Source: Lophium mytilinum (taxonomy: Eukaryota; Ascomycota; Dothideomycetes; Mytilinidiales; Mytilinidiaceae). From it: 64,000 nt of DNA. Shown piece by piece: positions 21,730 to 31,705 of this stretch. The notes under the pieces were generated by a model. The model did no database searches, was not told the DNA's origin, and was given only the letters and a program-made list of their open reading frames with translations. Positions within the stretch are counted from its first letter, which is position 1, and every line of letters starts with the position of its first letter. The stretch lies in the NCBI GenBank assembly GCA_010093605.1, contig MU004197.1, positions 1,541,039 to 1,605,038 on the forward strand, in the 5' to 3' direction. The translations under genes were made by a program, and so were the position numbers.

Positions 21730-22814
21730 ATGACAGTACCTTGGGAAGACCACAAGGACTTGATACAAGATCTTTACCTATGGCAAAACCAAACGCTCCA
21801 GCATGTCATGGACTTCATGAAAGAGAATCATGACTTTACACCATCGTACGGATCTTCCATATTTGCATCTTCATTCATATATTGACCGCGTCCAGGAAGG
21901 GTCAATACGAACGCCAACTCAAAAAATGGCAGTTCAAGAAAAACAGCAAGGCCGACGTATGGAAAGCGGTTACTTACAAAACAGAGAAACGAAAGAGGGA
22001 GGGGAAGGAAAGTGATGTGTACATGGAAGGAGAACTAGTTCCGCGGGAGAAGGTCAGGAAAGCAACTGCCCGACCTCACAGTTATATGTCCACCATCGAA
22101 CGTCTTCAAGCGGGTAGGCATTCGCTTGGCTTTGATATGCACATTGGCTCATGTTCTGTAGCACCTTCTCCGCGAACGCCGCCAGGTGTGACTATCTGCA
22201 CACCACAATCCTTTTCTGACGACATACCCGATACCGACAACATGGAGGGTTTGCCTTGTGTCAAATATCAGACTGTGCGCACGTTCGCTTTCCAATTGGG
22301 ACCCTTTCCTCGTTTCGTGCCTACCACAAATTTGGACAGCAGTCGCACGACCACCTTGGATCGACATACTGTCTCGGGATTTCGGCGCTTGTACAACACA
22401 ACCCTCCAAAATGGCATTGCTGGAATAAGACTCTCAGAAGATTACGACATGAGCCTCGCATCCTTTTCAACTGATTTATATACCATTATATCGGAACCGA
22501 CCATAATCCAGAGACTCTCACAGGCTCTCTACGAATTATGGAGCCAGAGGGAATCATCTGATGCCGAGCGATTTTCGGAACCGACCTTAGCCCAGGTATT
22601 CGCATGGGAATTCAACGATTTATCGAACAATGGGAAGGCATCTGATGCCGACCGACTGGTATATCAATGGTTCAGCCTCCCCGGCACCCTGGATCCCCTC
22701 GATAGACTTCTGCGATCCAAAAAGCCTACCATCGAGGCGTTCGCTGAAGCGATTAAGAGCGTGATCTCAGCGGGGTTGACATGGAATAAGAATAGACTCC
22801 GGACTAGACAATGA
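21730..22814 (+). CDS. Clr5-domain protein
   Basis: Two exons (21730-21845, 21896-22814) encode 344 residues. The 50-nt intron (GTACGG...GTCCAG) joins T-P-S to K-G-Q-Y-E. The N-terminus is a complete Clr5 domain: VPWEDHKDLIQDLYLWQNQT, then MKENHDFTPSKGQYERQLKKW and FKKNSKADVWKAV. Clr5 domains are short helical, DNA-binding-like modules, widespread in Pezizomycotina and named after a cellulose-response regulator; most members have no known role. The start was chosen because Clr5 sits at the N-terminus in this family and the upstream frame lacks resemblance. The remaining 290 residues match nothing I know and end in an Arg-rich tail. An Arg/Lys cluster (EKRKREGKE) after the domain may be a nuclear signal. 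Confidence 0.8.
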
Positions 22815-23747
22815 CGAGCAAGATCTCATGAAACCCTTACTTATCATAATCGCCTTTGAAACAGGCAACGTAGAGAGATCGTTCGGTTCCTCCTTCACAG
22901 TACTCGGAACTCGTTCCTGCGCCATTCTTAGAACATTTCTCAGACGTTGGTAAAGGCAATAGTATCTGACCAAACCAAAACAGCGATCACGTTGTCTCTG
23001 AAGGATCTTGGTTGCGGTGACGACTGGAACCGCTCTATAAGCTCTCTGTTTGTGGCTTCGAAAACACTTCTTTTTGCGGCCATGGAGACAGGGAGTGAGG
23101 TTCTTATTCGATGACTCCTCGCATCGGGTTTGAATCTTGACAGTCACGCCTTCATAACTGACATCAACAAGGGATGATTTGTGTTCTATCCAGTGGATGT
23201 TGATTAACACCACTGCTAGGAGGGCCACGACGAGCGAGTATTCACTTTCTCAAAATGTAGTCTGATTTCGACCGTGTTGGCTTTTCCCTTGTTTTCGGTG
23301 CTTGGAGGGTCTATTGGGGTAACCCGGGCAGCGCACATATTTATATACTGGTGCTGTAGATGTTATGGAGAGTGTCTTATCAGGCTTAGGAGGCACGTAA
23401 ACAACTCAACATTGACATCTGATCAGTACGCCCAAAACGGCCCTATTTTCAATCAAGTCTGTTGTCTTCACCAGTTCTCCAATGCTTGACTCAGCTTCAC
23501 ACTCGCTCGACAACACCGCCAGCACATGCTTCACGGCCAACACAGCACACCACGATGCGAACAAGTCAGCTGCCTCGTACGTGATGCTACTTCCTACTCT
23601 ATACATCTCCCAAGCTCGGCCTCCCTTTACCACGAAATCCCTTTCCTCAGCACTCACAGTTCTCATACCCCAGACCAATATATCATACGCCCCTATTCCT
23701 CCCCAAGCTCGATACACCAACCCCCTAAACCCCACCAGCCCCCAAAT
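22815..23747. other. Intergenic, with a weak minus-strand frame
   Basis: A 153-codon minus-strand open frame (23228-22767) overlaps the end of the Clr5 gene. It is Arg/Lys-rich and shows no domain, so it is not annotated as a gene. The rest holds the promoter of the Cys/His-module gene. Confidence 0.4.
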
Positions 23748-24437
23748 ATGTCCCCCAAGCACCACTCCTACCCTTCTCACCCCTCCCCCCGCCCCAAATG
23801 GCACTGCTGCGCCTGCCAAACCCACATCTTCCGCCACCAACCCACCTGCTGGCGCCTCGAATGCCAGCACCCCCGCTGCCCCACCTGCTACACCTTCCAC
23901 TACCCACCATACCACTACAACGCGCCCCTGCCCGGCATCACAGAAAACATGTTCCTCGCCTCTCCGCCAACGACACCGCGGATCAGGCTAGACGACCCGA
24001 GAATAGCGGGGAGGGTGATGCGGGAGGACTGGCTGTGCCATGTCTGCACCTTTTTTAATCCGGCGTCCGCGCCGAAGTGTGGGAGAGCGGAGTGTGCGCA
24101 TCCGCGGTGCGAGAACTGCCATCCTCTGGCCTCGTTCTGCGCACCCGCGTCGCTTTCTGAACCTCCGCCGCCAATCCCACCGCGGAATCCAGCTCGTTTG
24201 CTCCAAGCCATTGAATTTGTCGAAGAGGTAGTCGAGCAGAGCGTGGAGGTGGTACCGATAATCGTCGTCGAAGACACAGAAGAGGCGGAGATGTCATCGA
24301 CAGAAACCTTGCTCAACTCTCCGATTAGTATCACCGAGACTCTTACACCCCCTGTAGTAAGATTTCGCGTGCAGCAACACCTCCCACAGATCCTACATAT
24401 GCATCGGCCGGCGCTGGTTCCGCGTAGATTTCGTTGA
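23748..24437 (+). CDS. Fungal protein with two Cys/His zinc-binding-like modules
   Basis: This single-exon gene encodes 229 residues from the ATG at 23748, which has A at -3 and places the first module near the N-terminus; the frame is also open further up to 23526. Module 1 has W18, C20, C21, C23, C34, C39, H41, C44 and C47. Module 2 has W95, C97, C100, C111, C116, H118, C121 and C124. The two share the pattern W-x-C-(x)2-C ... C-x4-C-x-H-P-R-C-x2-C, suggesting two zinc sites and an internal duplication. The C-terminal half is acidic (VVEQSVEVVPIIVVEDTEEAE) and Pro/Thr-rich. Small proteins of this kind are common and mostly uncharacterised in filamentous ascomycetes. The fold could resemble RanBP2-type or RING-like zinc fingers. 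Function is unknown. Confidence 0.7.
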   Translation: MSPKHHSYPSHPSPRPKWHCCACQTHIFRHQPTCWRLECQHPRCPTCYTFHYPPYHYNAPLPGITENMFLASPPTTPRIRLDDPRIAGRVMREDWLCHVCTFFNPASAPKCGRAECAHPRCENCHPLASFCAPASLSEPPPPIPPRNPARLLQAIEFVEEVVEQSVEVVPIIVVEDTEEAEMSSTETLLNSPISITETLTPPVVRFRVQQHLPQILHMHRPALVPRRFR

Positions 24438-24679
24438 GGACTGGGATGCCGGTCGTAAGGGTGAAGTGGGGGTGGAAGAGGTTTGCAAGTTGCTAAGTTG
24501 TTACTGGTTAGTGGGAGAAGGACACTTTAGTTAGATAGACCAAAGTCAAATAGGTCAATTTCAAGCCCATGACTCTGTACAAAACTCGACACCAGATCTG
24601 TTTTGAAATCTTCATCACATCTTGGTATTCCAACTCTTCGTGTGGATATATAAACAAGCTGTAGGAAAAAATGAGGTGC

Positions 24680-26463
24680 TTATCCTCGCCGCTTCGGCCC
24701 CATAACCCTCTGCTTCGGAAACACCAGCGGGATCCGTAGTTTCGCCATTCGGTGCGCGACCGCCTCCGCTTTCGATTTTATCTTGTAGCGTTCGCGCTCG
24801 GCGTCGGTGGGGGTGGAGTCGCGGGCGCCGATTTCTTTGAATAGGGTCATAAGTCTATAGTTTTGGTGAGCGAATGAACAGCTACACGGTATTCTTGAAC
24901 GTAGATTTGTGTTTGGATGAGCAGATCAGAAGTGCACAAAGTGCTGGTTTTGTAGTCAGTTGGCGGGGTCTTAAGCCGCCTCTTAAACACGGACCATTTA
25001 TATTCATCATGTGATGGGAGAAATTGGGTTATAAGGGCAAGGGAAAAAGGTTTACATACTCAGGCGTTGTCATCTTCAAATCGTCTTTCAGATCGTATGT
25101 ATCAACTACAAAGTCGTCCACGATAAGAGCAGCAGCGCAAACGTGAGAAATGAGGTAGTTAAGGTGCCATCGGGTGAGTTCAGCGCTGTGGGACAGATAT
25201 TAGTCAGAAGTACTAGACGGTAGAAAGGCCAAACTTACTTCTCATTCGCAAACTTCTTTTTCAACGCTTGCACCAACGGCGCATTTCCTCCCATGGCTTC
25301 ATTGAATTTGTCCCGCAAGGGGATCGTATAGGGCCCTCTACCACCTTTTTGTCGCAACTGGTCTTTGAACGTCATCAGCAGCAGGATAAACCGCAACACT
25401 TTCAACTTCTTGATATCCTTCCCAACCGCCAGCGCCTGTATCCGCTTCGCTACGAACCGGCTGTTCACTTTGACCGGCACGTTCGCTCCCGCCGCATCCG
25501 CCCAGTCTTTCACGTTTATCAAGCCCATAATGTCGTTCCCGATAAGAGAAGAAATGGTGTAGACCTCCGCGGAGATCTTGGCGTCTAGGTTAGCTTTTGG
25601 CCGTGGCTTCCCCTCCTCCATCGCAGCAGTCTGCTCGTCTTTCGTAGGCATTTTCGAGGTGGAGGCTTCCATGGAGCTGAGCACAGCGGCGGCTACAGTG
25701 TCGGAGGGAGGTGGGGGAATAGTGCCACCGGGAGATGCGTGTCGTGGGAGGTCGCGGGTGATGGCATTGGTGGTGCGGTCGTCAATTGCCTTTCTGGTCT
25801 TCTTGTTGCCGAATTCCATGCCTAGGGTTTCGAGTTTGCTTGCGATCTGTTGCAACAGCGTTAATATCAACACTTCAAGGCAGAGGACGGAGGAGATGGA
25901 TTGGGGATGTACCGTCGGTCGCTTGAGCTGGGCTGCTGCTTCCCGCTCTTGCCGTAGTTCTTCCTCTTCGCTCCGTAATGTGCTCCGGACCGTGACTTTA
26001 TGTGCTTCCATGAGCTTAAGCTCGCCGCTATCCGGGTCATAGATGCCGACGTAGTGCCTAAGCAAGCTGTCGGCGCTGCCATCTTTCTCTTCTCGGGCTG
26101 TGTAGTCTAGCATTGGGTGGTCGGAGGAGTGCAGGATGAGTTTTTGAGGGAGCTTTTTGCCTTTGGGAAGGACGCCTCCGATAGAGCTGCCGCTCTTGTA
26201 AGGCTTGAGTGCGATTTTGGAGGGAAATGAGAGTCCGGGCGTGGATGCTGTACAGGATTAGCTGGCTGCATACTTCAATTCCCTCTTGAACAAGTAGATG
26301 TCCTTGGTATCCACTCTTTCGCGAATTGCATACCTATAACAGGCCCGAGTACATCGTTATCCTCCAGCAGCTGAACCTTGACCGTCTCGGGCGCATGGAA
26401 AGCCACCATCTTCGCAGGCCTATCGCCCTTCTCCGACTCTCTTTTCCTCTTCTTTTCCGACAT
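24680..26463 (-). CDS. RPA49: RNA polymerase I subunit A49 (RPA49)
   Basis: Five exons (26463-26334, 26247-25913, 25846-25239, 25185-25060, 24854-24680) give 457 residues, with phases that all join. The protein starts MSEKKRKRESEKGDRP. The N-terminal dimerisation region, which pairs with A34.5, is followed by LILHSSDHPMLDYTAREE, then HYVGIYDPDSGELKLMEAHKV. After a Pro-rich linker, the tandem winged-helix region contains DWADAAGANVPVKVNSRFVA, RFILLLMTFKDQL and LTRWHLNYLISHVCAAALIV. The C-terminus has MTLFKEIGARDST and AKLRIPLVFPKQRVMGPKRR. A49 stimulates rRNA transcript elongation and initiation by Pol I. Intron 2 (66 nt) is in frame and stop-free. The gene is divergent from the promethin-like gene across 381 bp. 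Confidence 0.93.
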
Positions 26464-26844
26464 GGTGTACAGGTGTGTTGGGTATACAATTGGTGTGGGG
26501 ATTGTGTATTGAGCGCTGTGAAGGTCGGCGAACAAAATTTCGGTGGAGACTGCCAAGACTTTGTCGGCCTCACGTCGGCATCCCGTCCCGCGTCCTTAGC
26601 GTGCCGCCGATTGCAGTTCGGACGTCATCCCGAGCCGCGTCTGATCACGGCGTTGATGCTTGAAACACCAAAAAGTTAGAACCCTGTTTTCCTGCTGATA
26701 GAATGAAGTCTACTTAGACTTTGTCCCGTGTCAAACTCTCTAGATACCCTTCCTTCGTTGTTCTCCAGGCGCATTCAATTCAATTCTCTTCCTAGTATTC
26801 CGCATTGCATCTTCCCAACTTCCCAGTCAAGCGACTACACCACC
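26464..26844. promoter_or_regulatory. Shared promoter region of RPA49 and promethin-like gene
   Basis: These 381 bp separate two divergent start codons. The open frames inside extend from the RPA49 5' end and are not thought to be translated. A CACAATC/CAATTCAATTC stretch lies on the plus-strand side. Confidence 0.55.
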
Positions 26845-27598
26845 ATGTCCGGCATCATGAGCAGCCTCACCGGCGTCCTAACCTCCCTGGGCGGCAAGAT
26901 CCAAGGGGTCGTCGACCGCCTCTTCCCTCCGGAGAAACGTGCCGAATGGATCTCCAGACTCCAAGCCTTTGCCGTCTCCAACCCAAAACTAGCCGTACGT
27001 CTATAACCACACGTTCAAAACGACGTGGATGATAGGTATGCTAACGTATACACAGGGCTTCCTCCTAACCAACATCGCCCTGACCGGCCTCCCCCTCCTC
27101 ATGTTCGTCGTCTTCACCATCACCGTCTTCGTCTTCTCCCTCGTCGTCGCCCTGCTCGTCGGCCTCCTCGCCGCCCTCCTCTTCACCGTCTTCATGGTCG
27201 GCCTCGCCCTCCTACTCATTTTGCCCACTGTCTTCCTCACCACTATGGGTGCTACCTTCCTCTTCCTTTGGGGGTTGGGCGGGTATTACATTGTGAAATG
27301 GTTCAATGAGGGCTCGACGGGCCCGGCGCCGGAGGGAGACGCGATTGGCGATAAGTTGAATAGCTTGACGGGCGGGCGGCTGGGGTTCTTGACGGATGGG
27401 GCGAGGAAGAAGGAGGCGGGGGAGCTGCCGGAGGTGGGGAGTGCGGGAGACGAGGTCAAAAAGGGGGCGGGAGAGGTGGGCGACAATGCGAAAAACGAAG
27501 TGGCGAAGGGGGCGGACGGAGTGAAGCAGAGGACTGGGAAGAGTGCCAATGGGAAGGCGGCAAATGGGAAAGCAGATAAGGGAGGGGATGCTGAGTGA
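26845..27598 (+). CDS. Promethin/LDAF1-like lipid droplet membrane protein
   Basis: Two exons (26845-26994, 27056-27598) encode 230 residues. The 61-nt intron (GTACGT...CACAG) has a perfect GCTAAC branch site. The N-terminus (about 1-50) is amphipathic (VDRLFPPEKRAEWISRLQAF). Residues about 51-125 form a very long hydrophobic stretch: LTGLPLLMFVVFTITVFVFS, then LVVALLVGLLAALLFTVF and further segments, ending in LFLWGLGGYYIVKWFN. This suggests two membrane hairpins. The C-terminal third is charged and Lys/Gly/Ala-rich, with repeats of ANGKA. The same architecture marks promethin/LDAF1 and yeast Ldo proteins, seipin partners that mark sites of lipid droplet formation. The assignment rests on architecture more than on specific motifs. 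Confidence 0.75.
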
Positions 27599-27704
27599 AC
27601 AGCGGAGCATGAGGGCGAGGACGGGTCGAGTAATGTGGGAGCGAGGATTGTGGATTCTTAGGCTTAATTTGATGGCATCGGCTCTGCTTCTTCCCGACAG
27701 AGTG

Positions 27705-28982
27705 CTACTCTGAGAACGTGTGAGTCAGACGTACATCCGCGATGTTTATTTGCAGGTCTGGGTATGCAGTCTCGATACACTCTACCGGGGCCTCGAGAAA
27801 ATCCGGGTCGCCAGTCCAATGTTTGTTAAGATGCAGCGTGCTCAACGACGGCGGCAAAGTCAAACTCAGATCCTGGGCTGCTGTTGACCCGAAAAGAAAC
27901 AGGCAATCGGTATGGAGAAACGTCAACCTCTCAAACGCAATCAGGTCGCAGTGCCAATCGTCAGGGACCCATGCTAACTCAGGCCCATTAGGACCAAGGA
28001 GTTCCGTCGTGTAGATTGTGAGGCTTTCCAAGGTACTGCTAGAAAGTGCGCGCAGGGGCTTGATGACATCGAAAGGGCTTGCCCAATCCTCGTCGTACTC
28101 ATCATTCCCTATCAGGTGGCGCTCTTCGAAGGTGTAGCTGAACGTTTTTAGCCTGGTGGCCCATCCTAGTAGCTGTTTTACTGCGCTGTTCCATATAGCG
28201 CCTTTTAGTATTTTGATTGATGTCAAATTCGAAAGAGGAGACTTCGGCCAAGAGCTGCAAGCTAGGCCATAGCCAGAATGCGATACCTCGAGTTCACTCA
28301 GGACAGGCGTCTGTAGCCACTCTGGCACTCCTATTGATCCGAAATACCCCTCGGCGTGATGAGGGCCAAGATCAATGCTCAATTTGTGGACTTTAGCGAA
28401 GTTGTTGGTTCCATGACGGTTGGAAAAAAAATCGGTGGGAAGCATGTCCATGACCTCGGGGAAATAGCCGTCCGCCAAAATGATATTTAGGGTTTCGATG
28501 TTGGGTAGAAGAAGAAGCAGTAAAGTAGGGAACGAGCTTCTTGCTTTGGAATTAACCTCTTTCCAAAGTTTCGATCCGGAGGGAACCTTGAGCTCATGTG
28601 CTTTCTGAAAGATTGGTTGCACTACTGTCTCCCCGAGTGGTTCCCAAGAATAGTCTCCCTTGCCCGGCAGAAATAGTTGGACGTTTTTGACGTGTTTTGC
28701 TAAGCTTAAATGCTCGAGCATAGTCCGGACGAACAGGCAGATGGCGTCCGGGTAGCCATGTTCGCTGCCTAGAGTAGGCTCATGGATCGTCAGAGTGGAA
28801 TATAGAATTGGAGTAACAAGATCATGGAATAGGTGTGAAGCAAGTGAAATGTTGCGAAGCGTTTTCAAAGGCTGATCATGCTCGTGTATGAATGAGAATA
28901 TTTCAATGAGTAGCTCGTTTGGGAGACTTGGATGTTGTCGTTCCCCTCGACAAAGTTCCTCAGCGGCAACGTTTGACGCCAT
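27705..28982 (-). CDS. F-box protein with degenerate leucine-rich region
   Basis: This single-exon gene encodes 425 residues. An F-box lies at residues about 18-62 (PSLPNELLIEIFSFI, then LRNISLASHLFHDLVTPILY). F-boxes bind Skp1 in SCF ubiquitin ligases. The rest has irregular leucine-rich segments (HVKNVQLFLPG, LLLLLLPNIETLNIILAD, LTSIKILKGAI, SLSTLHLNKHW), which usually provide the substrate surface. No specific substrate can be inferred. The family is large and fast-evolving in filamentous fungi. The gene is convergent with the promethin-like gene, with only 106 bp between stops. Confidence 0.82.
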   Translation of the reverse strand: MASNVAAEELCRGERQHPSLPNELLIEIFSFIHEHDQPLKTLRNISLASHLFHDLVTPILYSTLTIHEPTLGSEHGYPDAICLFVRTMLEHLSLAKHVKNVQLFLPGKGDYSWEPLGETVVQPIFQKAHELKVPSGSKLWKEVNSKARSSFPTLLLLLLPNIETLNIILADGYFPEVMDMLPTDFFSNRHGTNNFAKVHKLSIDLGPHHAEGYFGSIGVPEWLQTPVLSELEVSHSGYGLACSSWPKSPLSNLTSIKILKGAIWNSAVKQLLGWATRLKTFSYTFEERHLIGNDEYDEDWASPFDVIKPLRALSSSTLESLTIYTTELLGPNGPELAWVPDDWHCDLIAFERLTFLHTDCLFLFGSTAAQDLSLTLPPSLSTLHLNKHWTGDPDFLEAPVECIETAYPDLQINIADVRLTHTFSE

Positions 28983-30079
28983 GCCGGCTTGAAATGTGTT
29001 TGGTTGGATAAAGTACAGGTTGAGATAAGTTGCACAGAGAAGCGAACACGGCTGAGGGTTGTATTGAGGTATAAATACACTCTAGCTTACCAGGATCCTT
29101 CTCCATCCCCTTTTGAGCACTAGCAAGTCACGCTAGGCAAGGGAGAAGTGGTACACTCCAGCAGTCTAACACCATCTGAGGTGGCTCGAAGAGCTTTGCA
29201 GCTGGCCAAAACTGATATTTTGAGATTATTGATAGTATATTAGAGGACTTGAAGCATTGCTAAACAGTGGTATACGAGCACAGAAATAGTGGGTGCACCT
29301 TGCGGATTTGTGGACTGCTAATTTCTATTGCCACTCACCTGCCAAGCTATCTTATGTTACCTAGTAATCAGGTGCACCTCTCTACCACTGCTTGGAGTGC
29401 TTCAGCAAGTTTCTGAATAGCCCAAGGATAACATTTCTGTCTTGTTTGTATATTCAAAAAAGCATTGAAGCACTACAAAAGTACAAGCAGCGGCAGACAG
29501 GAGTACGAAAGGCAGAATGAAATGCCACATTTTCCTTGCCCCGTACGCAGGGGCTGTGACTAAGCGAACCTAAGCAGCCTTGCAAATCCCGAGGTCTGCC
29601 TTGCTCGATTGTAGCCTACACAAAAAATGGAATCAGGAGATTGTCAACCGCGAATCTGGCTACTTTGGAGTTTCGAATGCTAAATCTACCTGCCTTATAC
29701 AACGTCCTAGTAGACTTCTTGGTCGAGCCAACGGTACCAGATCGTAAGTTTGGGCACATGGAAAATCCAATCTTCGGACTCTACTCTTGCTTGTCCGAAG
29801 CCGCTGTGAGGAGTGGCTCGTCTTGTAGGCAGCCGGCCAATCAATAGGCAGCCTAATTCCCATTCAATTTCCTTCCGTGTCGTGTTTATACCTTCAAATG
29901 CTCTTTAAGGTGCTCCAAGCAATCAACACAGAAATTGTCTGGACTTCATGGCAGAGTATGTCATAGAACTTGATTCTAGTGAATGAGCGTTCAATTTCTG
30001 ATCCTGATTTATATACGAAGAGGTACAGCTATGTTCGAGACAAAGTGCTTTTCCGCACCCTCAATTGGCCTGAACCAAA
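28983..30079. other. Intergenic, no gene recognised
   Basis: This 1.1-kb stretch lies between the F-box gene promoter and the 3' end of the oxidoreductase gene. Short open frames (67-86 codons) show no resemblance. Near 29290 and 29370 the segments GTGGGTGCACCTTGC and CAGGTGCACCTC are vaguely similar, but I see no clear repeat. Confidence 0.45.
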
Positions 30080-31195
30080 TCATGGCGCAAAAGACACCAG
30101 CTTACCGATGCCGTTGTACTCCGCCGCAACATCCATAGCCTCTTTCCAGTCTTCCAACGCAAAAGTCTTCGCATCCACCAAATCCTTTCCTTTCGGGTAC
30201 AGCCCTCTCTCCAGCATCTTCACAAACTGAAACATATCCTCCCTCTCATACATCAACTTCCCCTTCAGCGTAATATCATCCCCAACAAGCTTCCAGCTCG
30301 CAGCAGGAACATCCACAAACCCCATCATACTAACCCTCCCGCCCCGCCTGAGCGCCGCCACCGCACTCTTCAAATGCGTCGACTTGCCCGCCTCCGGCGG
30401 CGAAAGATCCAAAACCGCATCAACCGTCCCAAACGCCATCAACGCTGCGGTATCCGCCTTCTCATCCCCCGTAATCCTCACCGTCTCAATACTCGCCCCC
30501 GGCGCACCCTTCAAAACGTGTTCCTTGAGTGCCGCTAACTTCCCCTCATCCCGCCCCATCGCAATCACCCGCGCGCCCAGCGCAACCGCCACCTTCACCG
30601 CGGCGCCCCCATAGCCCCCAGTCGCCGGCGACACCACCACCGTCTCGCCCGGCTCGACCTTGATATCCCTCAACCCCCCAAACGGCACGAGGAGGTGGCA
30701 CAGATACATCAACTCCTTCACCCCGTACCCCAGTTCCTTACACAACCGCGCCTCATTCAGCGGCACGCAGTTCTCCAGCGGCATGCGCGCGTACTCGGCC
30801 CACACACCATCACGCCATACATCGCGGAACAGCTTCTTGCTGCCCGCGCGGGCGCCCTCGGAGATTGCAGTGAGGAACAGCTCGCTGGGGTCGTCGCGGC
30901 CGCGCACGACGCAGTCCACGAAGACGAGTTGGCCGACGGTGAGTGCGACGGCGTCAGGGCCGAGGGCGGCGACGCGGGCGATGGCGCTCGAGCCGCCGAC
31001 GAGGGGCTGTGGGAAGGCGTAGTGGCGCGTGCCGTCGTAGATTTCGCGGTGGTAGGAGATGATGCCGGCTTGGAGGATTTGGAGGACGGCGCTGCCGGGG
31101 GTCGGGAGGGGGGTGGGCACGGTTTGGAGGTGGAAGCCGGCGGTGGTGGATTCGAGGACAAGGGCGCGGTGGGAGAGTGGGACGGGGGAAGACAT
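30080..31195 (-). CDS. MDR-family (zinc-type alcohol dehydrogenase-like) oxidoreductase
   Basis: This single-exon gene encodes 371 residues. The N-terminal GroES-like domain has PTPLPTPGSAVLQILQAGI and LTVGQLVFVDCVVRGRDDPS. The Rossmann fold follows, with GETVVVSPATGGYGGAAVKV in place of the classical GxGxxG and ALGARVIAMGRDEGKLAAL. Later come the C-terminal segments RGGRVSMMGFVDVPA and MYEREDMFQFVKMLERGLYP. The usual catalytic zinc cysteine and GHE motif are not visible, so it is more like a quinone- or enoyl-reductase than a true alcohol dehydrogenase. Codon use is strongly GC-ending. It lies downstream of, and on the same strand as, the Zn2Cys6 regulator, so it may be under its control; the substrate cannot be named. 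Confidence 0.85.
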   Translation of the reverse strand: MSSPVPLSHRALVLESTTAGFHLQTVPTPLPTPGSAVLQILQAGIISYHREIYDGTRHYAFPQPLVGGSSAIARVAALGPDAVALTVGQLVFVDCVVRGRDDPSELFLTAISEGARAGSKKLFRDVWRDGVWAEYARMPLENCVPLNEARLCKELGYGVKELMYLCHLLVPFGGLRDIKVEPGETVVVSPATGGYGGAAVKVAVALGARVIAMGRDEGKLAALKEHVLKGAPGASIETVRITGDEKADTAALMAFGTVDAVLDLSPPEAGKSTHLKSAVAALRRGGRVSMMGFVDVPAASWKLVGDDITLKGKLMYEREDMFQFVKMLERGLYPKGKDLVDAKTFALEDWKEAMDVAAEYNGIGKLVSFAP

Positions 31196-31705
31196 CTTGG
31201 AGTTTGGGTTTGGAGATTGTGGAGATTGGAGGATTTTGATCTGAAAAAGAGGAAGAGGAGGAGCTTTGATTGTTCTGTTGTTCTGGGTGATGGCTTTTGG
31301 GGCTTCGGATGCTGTTTATATAGGGGGTATTGGTGGTCCTCCCCCGGACCCGTATTGAGCGGGCTTAAGCTTCTCAACCCCGCTCGCTCCTTGTGAAAGC
31401 CGCTTTCGCCCAGCTGTCAAGATGAACGAAGCCTAGGGTTCTCCAGCCAATGCGCCGACTCCCTGGAGACGGAGTTAGCGGATTTTATGAATGGCTGAGT
31501 TGGGAGCTTTTCGGGCTCTGTGTAAGAGCGATGCTCCGATTTCTATAGAAGGCGTACTATAGGTCTTGAATCTCTCGGCGCCTGGGGAATCGATGTGAAA
31601 TTTGACGCGGAAGCTTAGAAAGTGGAAAGAGCACTCCTATCAAATCGGTCTTCTGTCAGGAGAGTTACTGAGCCCTCTGCGTACCCTAATCCTAGCTGCA
31701 CTTGG
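31196..31705. promoter_or_regulatory. Upstream region of oxidoreductase gene
   Basis: These 510 bp lie between the oxidoreductase start and the 3' end of the Zn2Cys6 gene and should hold the oxidoreductase promoter. CGG triplets occur (for example near 31349 and 31445), but I could not identify a confident paired Zn2Cys6 site. Confidence 0.4.

Noticed and set aside
22767-23228. 153-codon minus-strand open frame after the Clr5 gene
   Set aside because: It overlaps the end of the Clr5 coding sequence, is Arg/Lys-rich and shows no domain or conserved pattern.
30695-31396. Long plus-strand frame (233 codons) over the oxidoreductase gene
   Set aside because: It is antisense to a well-supported MDR gene; the open frame follows from GC-rich third codon positions on the opposite strand.
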